From positions 248,001 to 312,000 of the forward strand of contig NC_087078.1 of assembly GCF_026151205.1 (NCBI RefSeq): 64,000 nt of DNA, written 5' to 3'. Origin of the DNA: Bolinopsis microptera. Lineage: Eukaryota; Ctenophora; Tentaculata; Lobata; Bolinopsidae. Made by a program: the position numbers and the translations under genes. Shown here piece by piece: positions 26,201-38,200 of this stretch; position 1 is the stretch's first letter; each line of letters opens with the position of its first letter. The notes beneath the pieces are model-generated. The model did not search any database and was not told the origin of the DNA. It worked only from the letters and a program-made list of their open reading frames with translations.

Positions 26201-29200
26201 TTTAGCTGTAACATAATGTCTGATGGTTGGATATGCTTTAAATTTTTCGGACACTTTCCTTGTAAGTTTATGAGTAAGCTTACCAATTTTTGTTGCAATT
26301 GGAGGTCGGGAAGGATACTCTATATCTATTTGTTTGAAGAAAATTGTGCTGGCCGAAATTAGCGCTAAAAAACCATCCTTCAGTCGGTACGCGCGGCTCA
26401 CTATCGATGGCGCACTACCTACTTCTTACCCAGCGCGCGTTCCTTAATGCTCGGTGAATTTTGCCGCGCCTCTGGTGAGAGAAACGACCTTGAGATTAGC
26501 TGGCTAAGTAACTGTAAGGTTTGTTCTATAACGCCCACTAGAGTCTAGTATAAACTAAACTCCACCGTACCAACTTGGCGTCGGGTGGCACATCTTAACG
26601 GGTGATACGCGTATAAATTTCGATCGCTGACGTACAGCGAACATCACAGCTGCGAGTGGCGTCAGCTAGTAGGATTTCATCCTACAATGCAAGGCACATC
26701 GCGTTCATTTAGCTAACCAGGTGCTTTCGCGCCGCTGCGGGCGCGCTTGTTCCACAAGTCATTTCCGGCGGTCGCGCGCTACTGCAAGCGAGAGGGCTAT
26801 AGTTAGAGCAACACATCGCGCCACAAGCCAAATATTTATCAACATCTTGACTAGCTACGCGGTCCTTTTCCGCATGCGCTCGCGCTGTGCTCAAAAATTG
26901 ACGTCGTCAATCAATCAGCATCAAGATTTTAGTTTTACATTTGACCTTTATGTCAAAAAATCTTTGAATTTTCAATCGGTGGTCGATGTTACCTGACGAC
27001 CTCAGGCTTCGTCCTTACTTCGTCACAGGACAATCGGAGCTCGAAGAGCGTAGAGAGTGCTGGCTGGCGTCGTCCTGTGATGGTCGACGTATTTTTGCTT
27101 GCTGGGATCCGGCCGAATGACGCCACATGCAACGTGTAGGGTAAAACTAAAAACGCTTCCCCATATGAGATAATATGACAAAAATTGTTTTGGTCACGTG
27201 ACCAGTCAATGACATTGATATTTCGCTGCGGACGGTTTGATGGAGGGTTAGGGTCAACGTTTATACATTATAGGGACAAATTTAGGACTAGAGTTGTACA
27301 CTATTGACATTATGAGGGTAATGGTTAAGGTTTATCACTAGCGACCTTTTCATCTGACCACAATATTGCAAAATGCTATGTTGTATGTCACGTAACAAAT
27401 TTAGCCGAGGGTCGGAAGACGGAGGTCGGAAGTCAGTGGACTGTGTTGGAGTCCGGCGGACTCCGAGCGGAGTCCGCCGAGCTGGCGGACTCCGCCAAGC
27501 TCCGCCGGACTCCGCCGGATTCAAGTCTGGCGGAGAGGTCCGGCGGAGTCCGCCAAGCACTCCGCCGGAGTCCGCGGCGGACCGGAGTCCGCCTAGTGGC
27601 TTAGTCCGCGGCGGACACTCCGCCGAGCCGCCGCGGAGCCGCTCGGAGTCCGCGGCGGACTTTAAAGTCCGCTCGGAGTCCGCTCGGCTCCGCTCGGAGT
27701 CCGCCAAAATGTACTCGAGTCCACTGTAAATACATTTTGGCGGAGCACCGCCGGAGTTCGCTCGGAGTCCGGCGGCTCCGCCGGAGTCCGCTCGGAGTCC
27801 GGCGGCTTCGCCGCGGACTCGACTCCGCGACGGATAGTGCCAAGCTATGTGCTCCTGTGACGACAGCAGTGAGCAGTTTGTCACTGACGATATATTCTGA
27901 GTAACCTTGTTTGGCAGTGTTACCATGATAACAGTTTGTCACTGACGATATATTCTGAGTAACCTTGTTTGGCAGTGTTACCATGATAACAGCTTGTCAC
28001 TGACGATATATTCTGAGTAACCTTGTTTGGCAGTGTTACCATGATAACATGACCTTATAAATGCTTATAATATTATGTTTATATGGTGTTTTATGACTGA
28101 CAGTATTAAAAGTTTAGTTTGCTACGAAATGGCGCAGATCACCCTCAAATACTGTGCTCTGATCGGTTAGAAATATGGTTCAGATAACCCTGACGAATGA
28201 GATGTGCGGGGTGAATGATAGTGTTCTCTGTTCATCTAGCCCTACAAAGGAAGTTTCTATTGTTATAGAGGTATTTTAGAGCTGCAACCCCCCCCCCCCC
28301 CCCTCCCACAAGCCAATCTAAATTGCGCTAAATTTGAAAGATAAAATAAAAAACCTGGCTGCCGCCTGAAACTTAACACAGTAACATTAGATAAATATTT
28401 ATTAGTATTATTAATGATTCTTTCTAGCGTTTTAGTAGTTTTTATTGAGTAATTTTTACAGTCTGACAATAAAATTGTCAGACTTTTAGTAATGAGTAGG
28501 ATATAAAGTCTGTCTCTTGACAAACTTAATCCGTTTAGTTTTGCAACATTGTAACAGAGTAACGCTGTAACCATGGTAACCCTGCAACATGTCACTCCTG
28601 CAGGATATTGAGCAGTACGAGAACAGCAGGACAGGAGAAAGATACGACCCGGAAACCACCGTCCTCTCAGAACTGCACCCCAAGGAGCTGGACTATCTCA
28701 GAACACTGTCTCTAGAGAGATACAACGAGAAGAATACAGGAGTTGTAGCTTCCATACCTAAAGGTAACCATAGTAACCATAGTAACCATAGTAACCATAC
28801 CTAAAGGTGAGCCCCGCTCTTCATCTTAGCAGAACTTAGTGATTGTTCTAGAACATTCTAGATGGTGAGCTTCAGGTATTGGCGATCAAGTCTGTAACAT
28901 TAGCTTCAGGTATTGGTGATCAAGTCTGTAACATTAGCTTCAGGTATTGGTGATCATGTCTGTAACATTAGCTTCAGGTATTGGTGATCAAGTCTGTAAC
29001 ATTAGCTTCAGGTATTGGTGATCAAGTCTGTAACATTAGCTTCAGGTATTGGTGATCAAGTCTGTAACATTAGCTTCAGGTATTGGTGATCAAGTCTGTA
29101 ACATTAGCTTCAGGTATTGGTGATCAAGTCTGTAACATTAGCTTCAGGTATTGGTGATCAAGTCTGTAACATTAGCTTCAGGTATTGGTGATCAAGTCTG

Positions 29201-32200
29201 TAACATTAACTTCAGGTATTGGTGATCAAGTCTGTAACATTAGCTTCAGGTATTGGTGATCATGTCTGTAACATTAGCTTCAGGTATTGGTGATCAAGTC
29301 TGTAACATTAGCTTCAGGTATTGGTGATCAAGTCTGTAACATTAGCTTCAGGTATTGGTGATCAAGTCTGTAACATTAGCTTCAGGTATTGGTGATCAAG
29401 TCTGTAACATTAGCTTCAGGTATTGGTGATCAAGTCTGTAACATAAGCTTCAGGTATTGGTGATCAAGTCTGTAACATTAACTTCAGGTATTGGTGATTA
29501 AGTCTGTAACATTAGCTTCAGGTATTGGTGATCAAGTCTGTAACATTAGCTTCAGGTATTGGTGATCAAGTCTGTAACATTAGCTTCAGGTATTGGTGAT
29601 CAAGTCTGTAACATTAGCTTCAGGTATTGGTGATCATGTCTGTAACATTAGCTTCAGGTATTGGTGATCAAGTCTGTAACATTAGCTTCAGGTATTGGTG
29701 ATCAAGTCTGTAACATTAGCTTCAGGTATTGGTGATCAAGTCTGTAACATTAGCTTCAGGTATTGGTGATCAAGTCTGTAACATTAGCTTCAGGTATTGG
29801 TGATCAAGTCTGTAACATTAGCTTCAGGTATTGGTGAACAAGTCTGTAACATTAGCTTCAGGTATTGGTGATCAAGTTTGTAACATTAGCTTCAGGTATT
29901 GGTGATCAAGTCTGTAACATTAGCTTCAGGTATTGGTGATCAAGTCTGTAACATAAGCTTCAGGTATTGGTGATCAAGTCTGTAACATTAGCTTCAGGTA
30001 TTGGTGATCAAGTCTGTAACATTAGCTTCAGGTATTGGTGATCAAGTCTGTAACATTAGCTTCAGGTATTGGTGATCAAGTCTGTAACATTAGCTTCAGG
30101 TATTGGTGATCATGTATGTAACATTAGCTTCAGGTATTGGTGATCAAGTCTGTAACATTAGCTTCAGGTATTGGTGATCAAGTCTGTAACATAAGCTTCA
30201 GGTATTGGTGATCAAGTCTGTAACATTAGCTTCAGGTATTGGTGATCAAGTCTGTAACATAAGCTTCAGGTATTGGTGATCAAGTCTGTAACATTAGCTT
30301 CAGGTATTGGTGATCAAGTCTGTAACATTAGCTTCAGGTATTGGTGATCAAGTCTGTAACATTAGCTTCAGGTATTGGTGATCAAGTCTGTAATATAAGC
30401 TTTAGTAAGATCGCTCACTTTTGTTATACCTGTAATCATTACTTCGTCTAAACCTTTATTAATAACACTATAACAGTCTATAACTATAGTTCTATTACCT
30501 GTATTCAATGCAACCGTAGTTTATCGCACATCATTCTCCAGTTTTACCATAGTTACACTACTAGTTACCATAGTAACATTCTCCAGTTTTACGTAATTCA
30601 GAGCAGAGAAGACATGTATATTTTCTAAACTGTCTATTTTCTTACTCCGTTGTGATAATTGAGTGAGATTATTACAGCTGTACAATACCGCAGCAGCTCT
30701 GTGTCAGGTATAGTAGCAAATCCCGGTAACAGATGAAATTAGTATTACAGATCCCATGGAAATAACGTATAAATAAATTGTTATAATTTAACCTACAGAA
30801 AGGTAGAACCTGATTAATATAATATAATATAAGTGATATTACAGTGAGGTATAACATTTACAGAGTGCACATACAGTATTACAGTACGTGCACTGTATTA
30901 CAGTATTACAGCACGTGCACTGTATTACAGTATTACAGCGCGTGCACTGTATTACAGTATTGCAGCACGTGCACTGTATTACAGTATTACAGCACGTGCA
31001 CTGTATTACAGTATTACAGCACGTGCACTGTATTACAGTATTGCAGTACGTGCACTGTATTACAGTATTGCAGCACGTGCACTGTATTACAGTATTACAG
31101 CACGTGCACTGTATTACAGTATTACAGCACGTGCACTGTATTACAGTATTGCAGTACGTGCACTGTATTACAGTATTGCAGTACGTGCACTGTATTAGTC
31201 TCTTGAAACTGGGTAATTACAATTCATATTCACAGTAGTACTTCCAGACAAGAATACATAGAAATGCTGTTGCTATGGTTACAGTTTGTACTGTAACCAT
31301 AGTAACCAGTTTGGAGCACTGCAATTTTAGCTTGTTTTGTTTAGCACGTGTCGCACAGTGTAGGTTTCCAGTTTACGTATTTAATTCTCATCGCTCGTCT
31401 AAAAATGCGAGAGTACGACTGCATTGCCAATTTCTTAACCGGTAAACCTTAATTTCATTCAAAATTTCAAATGCTTGAGGTAGAAAAATATTTTACAGTG
31501 ACATGACTATCAAAAACCCACTGCAACCTGAACCTATGTACCCTATAACCCTACAAAAATTGTTATTTGAATCCAAAGGTCCAAGAACGAGATTTGATTT
31601 TTGATAAAGAGGGGTATGGTAGTCCTAGCTAAGAGACTAAAATGATCACAGAAAAATCAATGTTTTCATAAATCTGGTGCAAAACTGGCTTCATCTAAAA
31701 TAATAAAATAATAAGCAAATTTTAAAAGTAACATTTCAGACCCGGGAAGGAAGCTGAAAAGAACAAGTTCATATCGCGGAAAAAAGTCTGTAGAGAAAGA
31801 GAACCACAGTAAGTAACCATAGTAACCACAGTAAGTAATGTGTATAATGTGTATAATGTGTATAATGTGTATAATGTGTACAATGTGTATAATGTGTATA
31901 ATGTGTATAATGTGTATAATGTGTATAATGTATAGTATTGTGCGCTAAATTCTATTTCCCCTCAGAGCTGCTGGCTGGAGGAATATTTGAAATGCCTCTA
32001 CACGTGGTGCTACAGATAGACGCCATCAACACTAACAGAGATCAGGAACCCCCTACCTGTATACGAGATGTGAAGAGGAAGAACAAGGAGGAAGGAGGGA
32101 TAAGTATGATCCGCTCTCTCACTCCCAGACTTGGCAGACGCTTCGGATCTCTTAAAGGTAAAGTTACTGTAAAATAGTGCTTAATCAGGGGTAATAAGCT

Positions 32201-35200
32201 CTGTAGTAAACGTAAAAACGTAACGTAACAACGTAACGTAACAACTGTCGTAGCAACACAATCTCAGCTCCCAACTCAGTCAAGCATACAGATGCAAATA
32301 ATTCACCACACTGTTTGTTACACACTGATAACGAAGCCTCAAGTTAACCACTCTATTACTCAGCTCGCTCCATTTCTCCGATAAATCTATCCTCTCGCTT
32401 CCAAAACGGAGCAGTGGATGATAGCGATTGTCTCAAGGTCCCCAACAATTTAGGTACCATATCTCTTAATTCTGGACACGTCCTTTTCTCTTTTGATTCC
32501 GGAGTTTATTATTTCTTTGGTGTGTCTTTCATTTTTTGAAAGTATTTTATATGAATTTTTGATTATCTCATCATCAAACAAATTGTAATTTCCATCTGTA
32601 TTATATCTTACTATATATAGGGTTATAACCGGTCCCCAAACAGAACAAATCATATATTATTATAAAGGAGTAATCATATAGTGTGTTTTCAGTGTGCCGC
32701 TCATTCTCCACTCCCAACACTCCTATGGATAGTCGGAAGAAGAGACCTGTTAGTCCCACCGCCTCTCTAACGTGTAACTATGGTAACCATGGTAACACCA
32801 ACTCTAACAACACCCCTACTCTTGATGACCTCGTCTCCAAACTCAGCAACTTTAGTCGCGCTATAAACGGTACGTTCTTCTAGGCGGTCATAAGGTTGTC
32901 TTAATAGTGAAAGTTACAGAACTTACCGAAATTTCTGAGGTGAATGTTTTACCAATTACTTTAATCTAAATTCAAACAATGGACGGTTTCAATTCAAGCA
33001 ACTCGCCTACAATTTGTATTCCTAAAGTTAATAATTCCAGGGAGCAGCAAATCTCTGTTCGATGACTCGGAGTTGAATAAGCACGAGATCCCTATAATAC
33101 TGAAGAACTGCTGCCAATTCGTTTTACAGAACGGTACAGACATTTCTAACCATAGCTTCTGCTACCTTTAGACATGTTTTAAATATGTAGTAACCATGGT
33201 AACGCATAGTAACCATGGTAACGCATGTAGTTCTGGAGGTTAATCAAATGAGTTAATTTATCCTTTAAAATGTCATATAAAGTAACGGTTTGGCACGTAT
33301 TATTTTTCAACTTATCCCGTACCGTAACCATGGTAACGCACCGCGCAGGTTAAGTGGGTAACATTACTATTATCAATCCAAAATGCGTAGCACGGGGGAT
33401 TATTTTAATTTAACCTTAAGCGTGAGACGTTTTGTGTTGTAAACTCCTCCGGGAGATACTACTGGGAGTAATTTGTTTTGCAATTTACCTTTTATCCTTG
33501 TTATCTAAGATAAGTATGGAAAATGGAATTGGAGAAGTAAGGGCTGTAACCATGGTAACGTGTAACTATGGTAACGTATGGGAGTATATATAACTAAATA
33601 AATAAAACTAAGGTACTTTGATGGCTGAAGTTGGTGTTATGTTTTTAAGTAGTTCCTCAATCCGTACGACGACCTTGTGATGCGAATTATTTAATATTGA
33701 GGGCTTGAGTCCATTGATTTGGTAAGATTAACGTCACATTCTCCGCAGGTTTGGACCAGCAAGGAATATTCAGAGTATGTGGAGCTAAGAAGCAAGTGAG
33801 GACGCTGCGAGCAGAGTTCAACACTACCAGCAACATGAGCGTGCAGTCTGACACTAATGTACATGTTGTGGCGGGACTTATCAAGGAGTTTATAAAGGAA
33901 CTACCAGAGGCTCTACTCACTAAAACCCTCTACCAACCTTTCATACACTGCAGACGTTAGTTTTACCTTTCATACACTGCAGACGTTAGTTTTACCTTTC
34001 ATACACTGCAGACGTTAGTTTTACATTTCATACACTGCAGACGTTAGTTTTACCGTTCAGACGTTATTTTTTTCATCGACTTCTTTTTCTTTAAAAAAGC
34101 ATCAGATGGTTAGAAGTGGTAGGAATTGAAAATGGGTATAGTAAGTAGGTAGGTTTTTCGTATGGTGTCACGTTCACAAAGGAAAACATGCATTACCCTC
34201 CGCATACGTTATTTTAATTTAATCCATATATATTCGCCGCGCGCGCAGAGCAGTTATGGTGTCGTCGCCATAGTTGCCCTCCGCATACGTTTGCACGATT
34301 TGACGATTGATTGAATTACACTTTCAAATGCGCGGCGCCAAGCATACAATTTGTATTGCAATCCCTACGGTTATTGGAAACCTAGCGTCCGCTAACCGGC
34401 ACAATTCTTGTTACCGTTCATAGTCATATACTGCAGCATTGCACGCCGCCGCCAAACGCCGCCGCCGCCGCCGATGAATTTCCGGCCACGCTGCCGCCGC
34501 CGTTTTCAAACGGCGTACACGGCGTGAACCTGTTTATACTATATACTACTAGATATTACGAGCCTCGTGTCAAAATTCAAAACTGTTAAAAATTTCTCTC
34601 CGCGTGGAATTATTCTAGAGGAAAATGTAATCTGCGAAATCACGTAACCTCACGCCAATTACGCCGCCGTCGATTTTAACCATGCCGCCGCCGTTTTGAA
34701 AAAACGGCGGCGTGCAGCACTGCACTGCAGACGTTAGATTTACAAATATTTATTGAAACTCTCTCTTCCTCAGAGCTAGAAGCACTTGATGCGAGGTTAG
34801 AAGCGTACAGGGAACTGATAAGACTACTCCCCGACTCCAACAGAGACACTCTTCAGTTCCTGCTAAAGTTCTTCAGAGTTGTGGCCGACAACTCCGAGGA
34901 TAGGGTCGACAATGACGGTCTTCCAGTGAGTTATTTAGTTTTTAGTAGTAGTGGTTACCTGGTTACCCGGTTACCTGGTTACCTGGTTACCTGGTTACCT
35001 GGTTACCTGGTTACCTGGTTACCTGGTTACCTGGTTACCTGGTTACCTGGTTACCTGGTTGTTCAGAGTTGTGGCCGACAACTCCGAGGATAGGGTCGAC
35101 AATGACGGTCTTCCAGTGAGTTATTTAGTTTTTAGTAGTAGTGGTTAGTTATTTACCTGGAGTAAGCCTACCGTAAAGTAAAGTAACATGCTATAATTAA

Positions 35201-38200
35201 CACAGTACACACATAGCAGGTGTTTATAATTCATACTGCGTTACAACTGTTACTAGTAACTACGTTACATGTTAGCATTGCAGTATCGCAAGTTTCTTTG
35301 TCGTGCAACAGGCTTTCTGATTATAATGTATTTTACCATTATCATTGGAAATCTAGACTATTGGGAAGATTGTAAGAATTCCAATTAACAAATTAAAAAT
35401 AACAATTCAAACATATCTATTTCAGATCGAAGGAAACAGGATGGACATCTCGAATTTAGCAGTAGTGATCGGCCCGAACCTGCTTCACAGGCGGAAGAGA
35501 GGGGGTCCGGACAGTATCTCCCGACTAGCTCACGAGGCGTGGGAGGCCCCCATAGTTATAGAGGTCGTGAAGGAGCTACTGGAACATCATCAGCTACTCT
35601 TCACAGTCAGTCAACTCGTTCACTTACTTTACTTACTTACTTACTTACAGCTACTCTTCACAGTCAGTCAACTCGTTCACTTACTTTACTTACTTACTTA
35701 CTTACAGCTACTCTTTACAGTCAGTCAACTCGTTTACTTACTTTACTTACTTACTTACAGCTACTCTTCACAGTCAGTCAACTCGTTCACTTACTTTACT
35801 TACTTACTTACTTACAGCTACTCTTTACAGTCAGTCAACTCGTTCACTTACTTTACTTACTTACTTACAGCTACTCTTTACAGTCAGTCAACTCGTTCAC
35901 TTACTTTACTTACTTACTTACAGCTACTCTTCACAGTCAGTCAACTCGTTCACTTACTTTACTTACTTACTTACTTACAGCTACTCTTTACAGTCAGTCA
36001 ACTCGTTTACTTACTTTACTTACTTACTTACAGCTACTCTTTACAGTCAGTCAACTCGTTCACTTACTTTACTTACTAACTTACAGCTACTCTTTACAGT
36101 CAGTCAACTCGTTCACTTACTTTACTTACTTACTTACAGCTACTCTTTACAGTCAGTCAACTCGTTCACTTACTTTACTTACTAACTTACAGCTACTCTT
36201 CACAGTCAGTCAACTCGTTCACTTACTTTACTTACTAACTTACAGCTACTCTTCACAGTCAGTCAACTCGTTCACTTACTTTACTTACTTACTTACAGCT
36301 ACTCTTTACAGTCAGTCAACTCGTTCACTTACTTTACTTACTTACTTACAGCTACTCTTTACAGTCAGTCAACTCGTTCACTTACTTTACTTACTTACTT
36401 ACAGCTACTCTTTACAGTCAGTCAACTCGTTCACTTACTTTACTTACTTACTTACAGCTACTCTTTACAGTCAGTCAACTCGTTCACTTACTTTACTTAC
36501 TTACTTACAGCTACTCTTTACAGTCAGTCAACTCGTTCACTTACTTTACTTACTTACTTACAGCTACTCTTTACAGTCAGTCAACTCGTTCACTTACTTT
36601 ACTTACTTACTTACAGCTACTCTTTACAGTCAGTCAACTCGTTCACTTACTTTACTTACTTACTTACAGCTACTCTTCACAGTCAGTCAACTCGTTCACT
36701 TACTTTACTTACTAACTTACAGCTACTCTTTACAGTCAGTCAACTCGTTCACTTACTTTACTTACTTACTTACAGCTACTCTTTACAGTCAGTCAACTCG
36801 TTCACTTACTTTACTTACTTACTTACAGCTACTCTTTACAGTCAGTCAACTCGTTCACTTACTTTACTTACTTACTTACTTACAGCTACTCTTCACAGTC
36901 AGTCAACTCGTTCACTTACTTTACTTACTTACTTACTTACAGCTACTCTTTACAGTCAGTCAACTCGTTTACTTACTTTACTTACTTACTTACAGCTACT
37001 CTTCACAGTCAGTCAACTCGTTCACTTACTTTACTTACTTACTTACTTACAGCTACTCTTTACAGTCAGTCAACTCGTTCACTTACTTTACTTACTTACT
37101 TACAGCTACTCTTTACAGTCAGTCAACTCGTTCACTTACTTTACTTACTTACTTACAGCTACTCTTCACAGTCAGTCAACTCGTTCACTTACTTTACTTA
37201 CTTACTTACAGCTACTCTTTACAGTCAGTCAACTCGTTCACTTACTTTACTTACTTACTTACAGCTACTCTTTACAGTCAGTCAACTCGTTCACTTACTT
37301 TACTTACTAACTTACAGCTACTCTTTACAGTCAGTCAACTCGTTCACTTACTTTACTTACTTACTTACAGCTACTCTTTACAGTCAGTCAACTCGTTCAC
37401 TTACTTTACTTACTAACTTACAGCTACTCTTTACAGTCAGTCAACTCGTTCACTTACTTTACTTACTTACTTACAGCTACTCTTTACAGTCAGTCAACTC
37501 GTTCACTTACTTTACTTACTTACTTACAGCTACTCTTTACAGTCAGTCAACTCGTTCACTTACTTTACTTACTTACTTACAGCTACTCTTTACAGTCAGT
37601 CAACTCGTTCACTTACTTTACTTACTTACTTACAGCTACTCTTTACAGTCAGTCAACTCGTTCACTTACTTTACTTACTTACTTACAGCTACTCTTCACA
37701 GTCAGTCAACTCGTTCACTTACTTTACTTACTTACTTACAGCTACTCTTTACAGTCAGTCAACTCGTTCACTTACTTTACTTACTAACTTACAGCTACTC
37801 TTTACAGTCAGTCAACTCGTTCACTTACTTTACTTACTTACTTACAGCTACTCTTTACAGTCAGTCAACTCGTTCACTTACTTTACTTACTTACTTACAG
37901 CTACTCTTTACAGTCAGTCAACTCGTTCACTTACTTTACTTACTTACTTACAGCTACTCTTTACAGTCAGTCAACTCGTTCACTTACTTTACTTACTTAC
38001 TTACAGCTACTCTTTACAGTCAGTCAACTCGTTCACTTACTTTACTTACTTACTTACAGCTACTCTTTACAGTCAGTCAACTCGTTCACTTACTTTACTT
38101 ACTAACTTACAGCTACTCATTACAGTTCATTGTTCAATTTTCCTCCAATTTAAGGGTCACCCTTAATTGCAGATTTGAGTCGTACCAAAGTGTTTACCTA

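Noticed and set aside
25942..26401. Minus-strand frames in the transposon centre as a transposase
   Set aside because: No DDE, RNase H, zinc-finger or other known motif visible.
35539..37416. 625-codon open frame after exon 18
   Set aside because: Frame runs through the 53-bp array only by cycling among repeat phases; it is not the RhoGAP frame.
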